Positions 39,402 to 48,534 are shown, counted from the stretch's first letter. The stretch: DNA of 64,000 nt from Plecoglossus altivelis (GCA_036571765.1 BROE01000003.1:5031104-5095103); one strand, 5' to 3'. Translations and numbers: made by a program. Notes: generated by a model not told the origin, from the letters alone.

Positions 39402-42296
39402 GCATCCCGTTGAAAGCATGTGTGTGTGTGTTTGTGTGTAGAGGAGAGAGTGAAAAGACAGCATCAAAGTGTCTGTGATGTGGGAGAATCAATGAAGACA
39501 GACACCACAGGATTACCTGCATGTCCTAAACACAGCCTCTCTCCCAGAGCCAGAGAGAGACAGAGTGAGTGAGTGAGTGAGTGAGTGAATGTGTGTGTGT
39601 GTAGGCACCTGGGTCCAGGCGCTGGGGGTCCAGGCAGTAGTCTACTGGGTGCAGTGTCTTCCTCTGGGGACGTCTCACTTTCCTGGGCCTTCAGAAAGCT
39701 CCTGGCCTCCTTGGAGTCTGCCGACACCTCTTTAGTCACCCTGGGAAGGGGAGAGGAGTAACAGGGAGGGAGGGATGGTAGGGGCGAGGATGTGGCGGAA
39801 AAGAGAGCGAATGGGAGGGAAAGGGAGGGAGGGAGGAGGCGAGGGAGGAGGGAGGGAGGGAGGGGTGTGGAGCGAAGGGAGGAGAGAGGCAGGGAGAGGA
39901 GGGGAGGGAAGGGAAGAGAGGAGAAGTGAAGGCTAAAGACGTGTCAAAACGGAGAAGAGGAATAGAGAGGAACAAAAGCAGAATGTGGGGTGGGATGGGG
40001 GGGGGGAAGGGGAGAGGAGAAGGAGAGAGGGAGAGTAAAGGGGGGGTAGGGTGAGAGAGGAGAGGAGAGGGAGAGAGGAGTAAGAGGGTAAGGGGGAGAA
40101 GAGAGGAGAGGGAAAGGGAGAGAGAGTGAGGTAGGGGGGAAGGAGCAGAAATGAGAGAGGAGTAAGAGGGTAGGGGGGGAGAAGAGAGGAGAGGGAGAGA
40201 GGAGTAAGAGGGTAGGGGGGGAGAAGAGAGGAGAGGGAGAGAGGAGTAAGAGGGAACACTGTCAGCCATGTTAACCTGATACTTGATGGACCATAACAGA
40301 AACACATCTTCGTATCCAGACAGACCTATCCACTACTGTGCTAATCTAGCACAGTCCCACTTTTCTTGTTTCCACTTTTGTCATTTCCAGTCTGGTGCAG
40401 TGGAGACCAACACAATCTCAGTGGGGGACTGCTGCCCTCTGCTGGCTAGAGACGGTATGTCTGGATGGAGCCAGTGTGTGTGTGTCAGTGCCTACCTGAC
40501 TTCCTCTCCTGCAAAGTCAAACACCTTGGTGATGGTGACCTTTGAAGCGACCTCTGGGGCTTTAAGCTCAGGTCGTTTCAGAGCTTCCGAGGAGGTTGCG
40601 GGCTGCTTCTCTTCGGAGGGGGAAGCCTTGGGGACGAATGGCGACCTTTTAACATTCCCATTACAAATCTGGACTCCAGTATTCCCTGGGAATCCTGAGG
40701 TATTGTATTGCTTACCAACACACTTTTCAATATGGCTGGTAGGTTTGAATAACTACTAGTAGCCAGAAAGGCAAGGGATTTGACCTGCTACCTTTACTAC
40801 GTTGGAACTCTGGACTGCCGCAACTGGTGGTTTGGGTTTGGAACCCACATCACTCAGGAAACTAGCCCACAGGTCATCAGCTTTCTTCTGCTGCTTATCC
40901 TCATCTGATTCCTGATTGGGCTTGGCGCCAGGATGTCCCGCCCCCTCCTCCTGTGATTCGGCCTCCTCCTCTGCTGGGCCAGCCTCCTCTCCCTCCTCTA
41001 ACTTGAGACCTCCTTTCTTCCTCTTCCTGGCAGGAAGGGGGAAGAGGAAAGGGAGAAGAGATCATCATCGGTCACACTGGTGACACACAACAGGTCCTTT
41101 TCATAACTGACAAGATGGAGTTCAGGGTTATCTGATTCAATTCAATTCAATTTATTTTTGTAACGCCCAAAATCACAACAACAGTTGCCTCGAAGGGCGA
41201 CAAGGATTCCATCATTGGTCAATAAACAGAAAACCACATTATAAAAATGTACATATGATTTTAGCAAATGGATGACTGTCCCGGAACATCCCCTGTCCTT
41301 AGACCCTCCTTCTCGGCAAGGAAAAACTACAAAAAAACCCTGTGGGAAAAAGTAGAAACCTCGGGGAGAACCACAGTGAAGAAGGAGAGATCCTGCTCCC
41401 ACGGACGGACAGGCTGTAGATGTTCCAGGACTGGTGTGCATCCATATTGCGATGGACTGTAAAGAAAGAACCCCTCAGGCGAAAGGAAGGGTTCATCTAG
41501 ATCATCAGGTGCGAGGAGAGTTCGGCTATTCAGCGAAGTGGGTCTGAGGAAAGCAGTTCGTCTGTTGTACGAAGTACCTCCGATGACTAAGCCTGGTCAC
41601 ATCATCATCAACCATCACATACCTGGGAAGAGGGTCAGTCCGGCTCTGGACTGTATGTATGTAAGAGCTAGCGAAGCTGAAGTACTAGGCTAGTGGGCTA
41701 CAAGCTAGCACAGGAGGAACCTTAGAACAGCCACACGTCACTACCCACCTCGCTGCCAGCTCTTTTCCCTTCCTCTTCTTCCCCTTCCTCTTCGTGATGT
41801 CATCCAGCTGCGACACTTCGCCCCCTTCCAGCCCTTCCTCTTTAACACACTCGTTCATGTCATCCTCGCTCAGGTTATCGTCTGTCAGTTAAACATAACA
41901 CACGCCAGGATGAGGTGGGAGTCTGTTCAGCCAACTCGTGACATTCCCGGACCCCTGTTTAAATACCCCAAATATACTGGTAGGGATGTTGGAGTGTTTG
42001 TAGATAACTAGAGTAACAAAAATGCCTTGTTCAAGAACACTGTGAGGTTTACACAAAATAAAAGACGGTTCATACGTCATTTAGAAAACGTGAACTGATG
42101 ATGGGATTTGGAAAAAGAGCCATATCAATTCCAGGCTCCACGTGAGCTTCTTCCTGTACTGCGTTAAATTCTCTCCCATCTGCAAAGGTATTCCACTTTT
42201 GAGAGCTGACTGTTGATGCATGCTCTTACCTGACGGCACATAGTCCACGTCTTCATTGGAAGAATAACCGTCAGAATCATAATCTGAGTAATTCAT
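30202..42296 (-). CDS. cfdp1: Craniofacial development protein 1 (BCNT/Swc5 family), complete, 7 coding exons
   Basis: CFDP1 is the vertebrate Swc5/BCNT protein, a nuclear subunit of the SRCAP remodeller that exchanges H2A.Z into nucleosomes. Coding exons on the minus strand are 42296-42230, 41881-41749, 41026-40792, 40626-40496, 39740-39609, 32207-32049 and 30292-30202. All introns are GT-AG, phases agree, and the total is 948 nt (315 aa; human 299). The N-terminus is acidic (YSDYDSDGYSSNEDVDYVPS), followed by Lys/Arg-rich and Glu-rich stretches, then DDLWASFLSDVG, then the C-terminal BCNT domain with KQKMSTLEKSKMDWDSF, ELAIHNRGKEG and FLERVDQRQFE. The start is the first ATG before the conserved acidic segment. 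A TTGCAG just upstream of it (about 42318-42323 on the minus strand) may be the acceptor of a 5'-UTR intron. Intron 5 is 7.4 kb and contains a gap, but every coding exon is intact. Confidence 0.96.
31100..31372. repeat. GA-rich microsatellite (GAGAGAGTGA units)
   Basis: Nearly pure GA sequence with regular GTGA and GGGA interruptions, in cfdp1 intron 6. On the transcribed minus strand it is a pyrimidine tract about 270 nt long. Confidence 0.9.
32049..32207 (-). CDS. cfdp1: cfdp1 coding exon 6 (core of BCNT domain)
   Basis: Acceptor CCCCACAG. Carries the most conserved part of the family, including GAKKQKMSTLEKSKMDW, DSF, EEGIGDELAIHNRGKEG. The donor is GGAAGG/GTGAGG in phase 2. Confidence 0.96.
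32229..32303. repeat. 25-bp tandem repeat, 3 copies
   Basis: Three copies of GTTACCCTGGGAGACAGATA plus GAGCT lie 22 bases upstream (in transcript sense) of cfdp1 exon 6, that is, over the likely branch-point and acceptor region of intron 5. Confidence 0.9.
32310..36261. other. cfdp1 intron 5, distal part: AC/GT microsatellites and unique sequence
   Basis: (GT)n at about 32415-32447 and 32703-32741, AC clusters at about 32864-33200, a long (AC)n followed by (AT)n at about 33550-33630, GT tracts at about 35029-35068, AC tracts at about 35340-35402 and 35518-35545, and GT at about 35855-35888. No exon of another gene is recognised. Confidence 0.65.
34703..34740 (-). repeat. SINE-like core fragment, opposite orientation
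   Basis: GTTGCTATGGATAAAAGCAT followed by CTGTTAAATGAAT resembles the reverse complement of the fish SINE core (TCGCTYTGGATAARAGCGTC TGCTAAATGA type). It is the inverted counterpart of the fragment near 15.1 kb. Boundaries are not determined. Confidence 0.5.
36262..36712. repeat. Near-duplicate sequence on both sides of a gap
   Basis: About 150 bases at 36262-36410 (GCTGGCCTCGGTCTCCCTCT, CTTCAGAAGCGCTTCCTGAG, AATAAAGGAGGAGAC, GGCAGAGTGCTGGG) recur at about 36550-36695 after the gap with many single-base insertions and deletions. The pattern suggests the same locus assembled twice, one copy being lower quality. Confidence 0.85.
36451..36500. other. Assembly gap, 50 N
   Basis: A 50-N run preceded by poly-C at about 36417-36450, inside cfdp1 intron 5. 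The round length suggests a placeholder of unknown true size. Confidence 0.99.
37270..37470. repeat. Minisatellite, GGTGAAAGAGAGAGGGATAG type
   Basis: About eight alternating units of GGTGAAAGAGAGAGGGATAG plus ACAGGCA, and GGTGAAAGAGAGATAGACA. The long/short alternation forms a composite period of roughly 47 bp. It is located in cfdp1 intron 5. Confidence 0.9.
37700..38430. repeat. ~31-36-bp minisatellite, AGAATAGACTGGGGTAGAGA core
   Basis: About 22 copies sharing ACAGAATAGACTGGGGTAGA followed by a variable GA run and either GCTGA, GATGG or GATGA. Copy-type order is irregular. One reverse frame remains open for more than 200 codons and gives only STPVYSVHLSL-like repeats. In cfdp1 intron 5. 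Confidence 0.94.
38951..39200. repeat. 49-bp minisatellite, 5 copies
   Basis: Five tandem copies with the core CCCAACAGCTACAACACAAG then CAGGACTACTGAACACAGAC. Copies differ at CTCGCGCCC versus CTCAGGCCC and at CAAGCAGG versus CAACTAGG. In cfdp1 intron 5. Confidence 0.93.
39320..39401. repeat. (AC)n microsatellite
   Basis: An essentially uninterrupted AC run of about 80 bases, one of the longest pure dinucleotide tracts in the window. Confidence 0.95.
39609..39740 (-). CDS. cfdp1: cfdp1 coding exon 5
   Basis: Begins VTKEVSADSKEARSFLKAQE, corresponding to the conserved VTKEVDATSKEAKSFFK segment. Its second half is a Pro-rich, poorly conserved linker ending at CCCAG/GTGCCT. Confidence 0.92.
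39745..40257. repeat. Purine-rich block with GAGGAGTAAGAGGGTA GGGG units
   Basis: An almost pure AG stretch in cfdp1 intron 4. Its right part consists of three to four copies of GAGAGAGGAGTAAGAGGGTA followed by GGGGGAGAAGAGAGGAGAGG. In transcript sense this intron is mostly pyrimidine. Confidence 0.85.
40496..40626 (-). CDS. cfdp1: cfdp1 coding exon 4
   Basis: Ends in the conserved KVTITKVFDFAGEEV, matching the human KVKITKVFDFAGEEV region. The acceptor is CCCCAAG, an AAG-type site with a poor pyrimidine tract, so the exact 5' boundary is less certain than the 3' one. Confidence 0.88.
40792..41026 (-). CDS. cfdp1: cfdp1 coding exon 3
   Basis: Acceptor CCTGCCAG, donor AAAG/GTAGCA. Begins with a basic run (RKRKKGG), continues Glu-rich, and ends with the conserved DDLWASFLSDVG box found in CFDP1 proteins. 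Confidence 0.93.
41128..41470. mobile_element. Teleost dispersed repeat fragment
   Basis: The stretch begins with (TTCAA)n then TTTATTTTTGTAACGCCCAA and continues through CACAACAACAGTTGCCTCGA, CGGCAAGGAAAAACTAC, GGGAAAAAGTAGAAACCTCG and GACGGACAGGCTGTAGATG. This order of phrases is familiar from a very common fish interspersed repeat. I am not sure of its class and do not name a family. It lies in cfdp1 intron 2 and carries no coding capacity. Confidence 0.6.
41749..41881 (-). CDS. cfdp1: cfdp1 coding exon 2
   Basis: Acceptor CTGACAG and donor GAG/GTGGGT. Encodes DNLSEDDMNECVKEE and then a Lys/Arg-rich nuclear-localisation-like run (TKRKGKKRKGK). Confidence 0.9.
42230..42296 (-). CDS. cfdp1: cfdp1 coding exon 1 (acidic N-terminus)
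   Basis: Encodes the first 22 residues, rich in Asp, Ser and Tyr, and ends in phase 1 at CCGTCAG/GTAAGA. The EDVDYVPS segment matches the conserved N-terminus of CFDP1. Confidence 0.93.
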
Positions 42297-43154
42297 CTTC
42301 TCTCTCGAACAATATACACCTGCAATAGGTACACGTAATTACAAACTAAGAACTTGTTACAGTCGGTAGCCACCTAACTAACGTCACACAACACGCCGGT
42401 ATTGTTGACGGTACAAGGTTTGTTTTGCTAGCAGTCGCCCGGCAATTCTTTTTCAGTAAAGCGGGCACATTATTTCTACTAAAATCATATTATTACGACT
42501 ATATTCTATTTGCTTGTCCTATGTCGTAAATTTGAGGATATACACGCTCGATGTTTACGAAAATGCGTGTGAAATAGTCAGGCAACGGGATGTTTCGTTA
42601 TCCTAGTTTGTAACAAAGGGTAGTCCCAGTGGACGGGTTTTACTGTTAAATCAATTGAATGGTGGCAGTGGACAAATCTTTTCCACCCTGTCAAGAGATC
42701 TTTTAGCATATTTCGAGCGTACCCAATCTAACCTATTGTATGCTTTCTCTTCCTCCTCCACTATTGGCTACGGCAAGCCCGCCAGTACATACCACAAAAC
42801 TATTATTGTAGTTGCTACGAAGAAAACGCATAATGTTGTTTAACGCTATGCAACAGTGTATTTTCAGTCATATAAAAAAATACGATATTTGGACCAATCC
42901 AGGCTACTTTTAAGGTTAATAAGAAGGTTCTTTTTCACCAATTATTATGGCCCTCTTTGAAATCCTCCGTACGTCGTGACGTCATAGCCAAGTTGTGTTG
43001 ACAGTTAGCTTCAGGCTAACCAGCTAGCTAGTTATTCTGATAGCTAGCTTCAGCCCTCCCAACAGGCTTGAAAGATCTTACATCCGTGTTCTGATGCTTT
43101 CATACGAATATTCGCGGTCTCTCCGTCATGCTCTTGTTATTCCATGAACAAGAC
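42297..43154. promoter_or_regulatory. Divergent intergenic region, putative bidirectional promoter
   Basis: It separates the cfdp1 start codon (minus strand) from the tmem170a start codon (plus strand) by 858 bases. It is free of long simple repeats, unlike almost all surrounding sequence. It contains a perfect TGACGTCA element and recurring GCTAGC/AGCTAG words near the tmem170a side. No TATA box at a convincing position was seen for either gene. Confidence 0.65.
42977..42984. promoter_or_regulatory. CRE palindrome TGACGTCA
   Basis: A perfect 8-bp cAMP-response element, recognised by CREB/ATF factors, 170 bases upstream of the tmem170a ATG. Full-site CREs are characteristic of CpG-type promoters close to the transcription start. 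Function here is inferred from sequence and position only. Confidence 0.6.
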
Positions 43155-44061
43155 ATGCAGAACGGATATAGCGAGATAGGTTTTGTTCAGCAAATTCTTA
43201 GTTTGAATTTGGTCCCGAGGAAAAATGGCACTAATCGTGGCAACGATACATCTCTCACCGACTTCTCAGGTGAGCCAGCTAGCAACGTTAGCTATCTATG
43301 CTTTCGCTAGCCTGGACACATTTGGACTAATACTGATACATCTAGCCGATAGAAGGAAACACAGTCAGTCAACTTGGAGCTAACTAACTTCTTAATTTGT
43401 CAAGATAATAGTTAATGATTTTCCCATGTGTTTTGTTATGTACCTTAAGTTAGCCGGATAGCTAGTCAAGCTAACTGGTAATAGCCAGGTAACGATACCA
43501 TAGGTACTTAACCTTTTAGCAAGCTAATGTGATATAGGTTTCTTTTGGATACCGGCATACACTTTCGGTGTCCATTTAGACCTAGTAACGTGAAAGTCTT
43601 ACTTTTTAAGTTTGTAAACCAACCCTTACTACTACCAGTTAGTCTTTCAGAGCTAGTGCTGGTGACGTGTCTTGTGCAAAAGATTATTTCCCAGATTAGT
43701 ATACTGGTTTTGGTGAGAGCTGTTAAATGGTAGAAAAATGTGCCTAATCACTCGCAGAACCTGTTGGACTATAGATGGGGGGGGGGGGTCCCCCCCCCCT
43801 CAGAGATGTGGTATGGAGTGTTTCTGTGGGCAGCCGTGTCCTCCCTGATGTTTCACCTCCCTGCTGCCCTCCTTGCCCTGGCCACGCTCAGGCAGCACAA
43901 GATGGCGCGCTTTATACCCATCGCCATCCTCCTCATGGGCATAGTAGGACCATTGTGTGGTGGCGTTCTTACCAGTGAGTTAGCCCACACTTGACACACA
44001 CACATACACACATGACAGGATTGCTTTCTCTGCACCATTCATTCCAACACGTCTCTCTGCA

Positions 44062-44109
<48 letters not shown>

Positions 44110-44261
44110 TGTGTGTGTGTTTGTGTGTAGGTGCAGCCATCGCTGGAGTGTACAAGGTGGCAGGGAAGCATATGATCTCGCTGGAGGCCCTGGTGTTTGG
44201 GGTGGGACAGTCCTTCTTGGTTCTCATCATCTCCTTCCTGAGGATCCTGGCCACCCTCTAG
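43155..44261 (+). CDS. tmem170a: Transmembrane protein 170A, complete, 3 exons
   Basis: TMEM170A is a small multi-pass membrane protein of the ER and nuclear envelope, reported to influence ER sheet/tubule balance and nuclear pore formation. Exons are 43155-43269, 43804-43974 and 44131-44261, giving 417 nt (138 aa; human 144). Exon 1 encodes the FVQQILSLNLVPR segment matching human LLQQILSLKVVPR. Exon 2 starts EMWYGVFLWAAVSSLMFHLP, the first membrane helix of the family, and contains ILLMGIVGPLCGGVLTS. Exon 3 encodes AAIAGVYKVAGKHM, EALVFGVGQ and the near-invariant C-terminus SFLRILATL. All junctions are GT-AG with matching phases (1 and 1). An in-frame ATG at 43128 would add nine residues; 43155 is preferred because it gives the usual N-terminal length. 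TMEM170B is less similar at MWYGVFLW and MGIVGP. Confidence 0.96.
43777..43799. repeat. tmem170a: G12-T-C10 inverted homopolymers at an acceptor
   Basis: Twelve Gs, one T and ten Cs directly abut the CTCAG acceptor of tmem170a exon 2, so the C tract serves as the polypyrimidine tract and can pair with the adjacent G tract. Confidence 0.9.
43804..43974 (+). CDS. tmem170a: tmem170a exon 2
   Basis: Acceptor is a poly-C tract ending CTCAG; donor is ACCA/GTGAGT. Encodes two hydrophobic helices around a short basic loop (LRQHKMARF). Confidence 0.94.
44061..44130. repeat. tmem170a: (GT)n in the short intron 2 of tmem170a
   Basis: About 70 bases of GT with TTTGT interruptions make up nearly half of the 156-bp intron and run up to the TAG acceptor dinucleotide. 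Confidence 0.95.
44131..44261 (+). CDS. tmem170a: tmem170a exon 3, terminal
   Basis: Acceptor TGTAG follows directly on a long GT microsatellite. The exon ends FLRILATL then TAG, as in human TMEM170A. Confidence 0.95.
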
Positions 44262-46680
44262 CACTGGGCCCCCCTGGGCTCCAGTCCCAGTCCCTGACCC
44301 CAGCATAGGGGGGCGACCTGTCTATCCTGGCTACAGGTTACACTCCGAGCACTGGGACCCCAGGCCTTCCCTGGGACAGTCCCTCTCTCTGGGGGCAATG
44401 AAGACACCTCAGCTGTGGACCAGGGCATCCACACCCCTATGAGGGTTGAAGACAGTGTTTGGGCCTTTGGTCTTATCACCAGAACCACCATCCGTGTCCT
44501 CTGTCCTCAGCTGTGCCCTACTATAGGACAGTAGGACTGGGGGATGCCTGCTCCTTCCTCTCTCCTCCCTGTAGGATTATGACAGAATATGCAAGATTCT
44601 ACTCCTCCCACAGAGGCCTTGTTTTTTACAGCTGGACCAGACCCCACTCGGTCCCCCTCACACAGTTCCTGTCTGAAGGGGTGTATTCCAGGACAGGTCG
44701 GGGCTCCTTGAAGCTGTCCTCCTCCACAGGCTTTCTGTTTCTCTTTGATTCTGTGTTTACGCAGAGTATACTGTTTTTTTGCACCCTGGACTGGCCTTGT
44801 GTGTGTATGTGTGCGTGTGAGTGATTGTCTTATATATGTAATCTTAATATATATATATATGTGTGTGTTTGTGTGTGTGTGTGTGTGAACATTCCAAACT
44901 ACAGATGAGCAGTAAGCTTGGTTCATAGCCTTCATGTGCAGTTACATAGTTGGCTTTTAACAGCCAGCTAGTCTGAACATGCAAGCGTTCAACTGCATTG
45001 CGCAGCACCCTGGTCCAAGCTGCGGGGCTTCGACCGGAGAGAGTGATCGAATCCCTTTGAGGCACCATGCCAGAAGACAACAAGGTTCCACCCAACTGGA
45101 TGATTCTATACGTACGATCATCCCTGCCATGTTGTTTGTCCTGAAGCTTGTCTGTGTCACATTCCCCCCCCCCCCCCGCCCTTGGGTGGAAGAACAGAGA
45201 GAGGCTGTGCACACCTGAGCCCATTGCTGCCTCTCTGACCCTGGCCGAGGACACACAGCCCTCTCCGTCTCCGTCTCCCTCCGTACTACTGAACAAGCCC
45301 TCGACGACGGAGATCGATAATCAGATCCATTTTTGGTTTCCTTCTCTACGCATCTGTTGATCTGTTGTGTTATGTATGCTCTGAATGGTGGCGAACACTG
45401 TGAATGAAAGGGGTCTTTAGCCGTGGCGCGTCGGCGCGTTTTGGCCGTGCCGTCTAGCCGATCTACAGATGTATAGGGGCCGGTGATTTCCCGGCAGAGG
45501 GGTTTTGTAGACGGGTGAGGCGACACAGCCAGCTCACGCCTCCTGTGTTGTAGTGACTTGCGAACAAGGCCTTTCGTCTCTGTGAGAGAAATCGAAACTA
45601 TAAACGTTCCCGTCTGCTACTGGAGTGTTGGTCATCTGACAGAACCGTAGCAAGATTCCTTAATGTTGATTTCAAGTCTCTTATATTTTCTCGTTCTTTA
45701 GTTTTAAATTCCTACGATGTGTTTCTTTGCCTTTGTGGTGTCCTGGGTGTATAATAGGCGTTGTAAAGGGGAATAGTAAATTATAGTGGGTATATATATA
45801 TATATATATACTGTTGCATTGATGACTCCAATACAGCAGAGACAGGCAACCATGAATGTGATTTTGACTTTCTCTTGATCTTCTGAGGAATGTCTCTCCT
45901 GAACCAAAGAGAACCCAGCTAACATAATCCCTGTGGCCCAGCGCCCCCATAGCTTATCCCCCCAGTTCAGCCCTCCAGCCCTAAACCCTTGTGCACCTAG
46001 GCTGGCTGGCGGGGGGGGGTCATTGGAAGGGTGTTCAAGCAGCAAGCGTTAGATCCAACTTCAAAGCTTCACTTAGCTAAACAAACCCCAAGCAGAGATG
46101 AATCTTAAACTCGATTCCACATAGATGCACCATCGCCTCTCCACCACTGTATCTGCTGCTAGCCAGGACTCCAAAACATCACATATCTACCAGAAGATCT
46201 CTCCTTTTATTCCAGCATCGCTGTACGCTAGCTGCCCTGTCTTCAGGTGGTTGTCACTGGCAACGTCTCCATCCATTGTACACACAGGTAGATGGTAACT
46301 GACACTGTTCACGTAGTTGAACTCGATATTTAGGGGCCGTTCTGTAGAAAGCCGTGCTCTCCACACAGGGGCCCTTGTGTTCACCGGACCTGCTGAATCC
46401 TGACCTACCCTGGGCCTTGGACTTGCTATATTCAGAGAATGTTTTATTTTTCTAAAGCTTCCGTAACTTCTTATCGTAGCATGACTGACTGCACACTACC
46501 GTTCTGTTCGTTAGGTGATTTGTTCCTGGGTTTTGATTGGCTGTGATGTTTCTTTACCACGGGATGTGATTGGATCCATAGAATCTGCTTTGGTTTTTAC
46601 TGTTTGGTTTTACTACGGTAAATTAAGTGCCAATTGTTAATATTTTAATGTAATAAAAACTGTTTTACAAGATGGGAAGT
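44262..46680 (+). other. tmem170a: Probable tmem170a 3' UTR
   Basis: About 2.4 kb of mainly unique sequence from the stop codon to the AATAAA at 46652. It includes (AT)n/(GT)n at about 44847-44887, a poly-C run near 45170, (AT)n at about 45792-45812 and a G-run near 46009. No other gene was recognised. The length as a UTR is inferred from the first convincing poly(A) signal. Confidence 0.55.
46652..46657 (+). terminator. tmem170a: Candidate polyadenylation signal of tmem170a
   Basis: AATAAA in an AT-rich context on the plus strand, followed about 20 bases later by GATGGGAAGTCTGGAGTCGT-type GT-rich sequence that could serve as the downstream element. Confidence 0.6.
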
Positions 46681-46948
46681 CTGGAGTCGTGTGGATTTGG
46701 ATCAATCTGTCAGTCCTCGTTCTCAGGCAACGCAAGGATCTGTGTCTGATAGCTTCTCATTGTCACGGTCACTCTCATTCTGACACACACACACACGCAC
46801 CTGGCTTTCCCCTCTGACACACAGATGGTTCTCATTTGACCATCCTGTCCTCCTCCTGCCAGCTCAGCATCCTGGGGACTTGGAAGGAGTCGTTACCACG
46901 GAGAGACGTTGCCATGGAGACAGGACACGTACTGTCCTGTGGAAAAGT

Positions 46949-46982
<34 letters not shown>

Positions 46983-47003
46983 AGATCTATCACCACATTC
47001 AGT

Positions 47004-47009
47004 TTTATT
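47004..47009 (-). terminator. carmil2: Candidate polyadenylation signal of the CARMIL gene
   Basis: AATAAA on the minus strand, about 200 bases past the CARMIL stop codon. A GT/AC microsatellite at about 46951-46981 lies just beyond it. It is separated from the tmem170a signal by about 350 bases, so the two genes converge tail-to-tail. Confidence 0.6.
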
Positions 47010-47205
47010 ATCTATGACTTCAACACAGAAACACAGTTTTCGACACGCATCTCAATCAACGCTTTAATCATTATTAACAAGTATAGGTACGGATTTACAC
47101 TCTTTTTTTAAAACATTTTGTTCATAATTGTTTGCTTTTGTTTTTGTACATCATGTGGCGTGCAAGGCAAAGGTAGACATGGTAGAAAATAAGACTCTGG
47201 GCAGG

Positions 47206-47579
47206 TCAGTCCATGTGTGTGTCAGAAAGGGGCTCAGTTCTTTGGTCTGATGGTTCTGACTTCACTGTGTGCTGTTGTGAGACCGTCGCCCTCTTTTCTT
47301 CTGTGCTCTTTCCGGGGTCCTCCTGGACCCCCGATGGCCGTTGGCCTGTGCCTTGACTTGGGCCTGGACCTTGACTTGGGCCTGGGCCTGGACCTTGACT
47401 TGGGCCTGGACCTTGACTTGGGCCTGGACCTGGACACGGCCCTGTTTTGGGCCCTGGATCCAGGCCAGGGCCCAAGTCAACTTCTGGAACTGGCTTACAG
47501 TCTGTTGTCATTCCTCCTCCAGTTCTCTTCTCTGCCTTCCTCTCCTCCGCCTTTTCTTCCTTTGCATCCCTCCTCTTTC
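47206..47579 (-). CDS. carmil2: CARMIL terminal exon with GP(S)Q repeats
   Basis: A phase-1 exon starting in a charged KRRDAKEEKAEERKAEKR segment, continuing into repeated GPGPSQ units (about 47341-47440) and ending DQRTEPLSDTHMD then TGA at 47206-47208. The acceptor is a tandem CAG-TAG site, so it may begin at 47579 or 47582. The repetitive part and lack of clear mammalian similarity make it less certain than upstream exons. Confidence 0.72.
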
Positions 47580-48534
47580 CTACTGTTTTAATGAGTGAAG
47601 CAGAAAGTGCGTTAAAAACGAAAAGGAACAAGAGTATGTAACATGTTATAAACTCTCCATGCTCCCCCACCCTCCACCCTCTACTACTCACCCCCCTCCC
47701 CCTCAGGGGCATCTTCAGTGCAGGGGGGCAACTCCCCCAGGGTGACATGCTTACGCACAGGGGACCTCTGTAGCCGAGGCAGTACAGCCTTCAGTTCTGA
47801 GGAGAGAGAGAGAGGGACAGAGACACAGAGAGAGAGGGAGAGAGACACAGAGAGAGAGGGAGGGAGACACAGAGAGAGAGGGAGGGAGACACAGAGAGAG
47901 GGAGGGAGACACAGAGAGAGAGGGAGGGAGACACAGAGAGAGGGAGGGACACAGAGAGAGAGGGAGGGAGACAGAGAAAGAGAGGGAGAGAGACAAAGAG
48001 AGGGAGGGAGACAGAGGGAGGGAGGGAGACAGAGAGAGAGAGGGAGGGAGGGAGAGAGAGAGAGGGAGAGAGAGAGACACAGAGAGACACAGAGAGAGAG
48101 GGAGAGAGACAGAGAGAGAGGGAGAGAGAGACAGAGACAGTAATGTTCCATTAGGGATGACGTCAAGACTCCACATCCGTCTTCACTTCTCCCGAGACAC
48201 AGTTAGCTGGTCGTAAACAGAGTAAATGTCATCGATACTGCCTCAGAGGTGAAGCAGAGGAGTAGCTCAGGAGATAAGAGGGTGGACGACATCAGACCAG
48301 AAGGGGACGAGATAGAGGAGAGGGGGGGAGACAGGGAGAGAGGATGAGGCCAGGAGGCTAGGGCAGCTCCTGATTGGCCGAGCCAAGGACCTCACCTTCA
48401 GCGAGCAGGGGGGCGTGGTCACGGAGTGCGTCCTCGTGCACGGACACAGCTCGCCGCTGGGGGAGGGGCTTCATGCGGGGGCGGGGCTTGGGAAGGCTCT
48501 CTGGGAGGATCAGAGACGAACAGGGATCAGAGAT

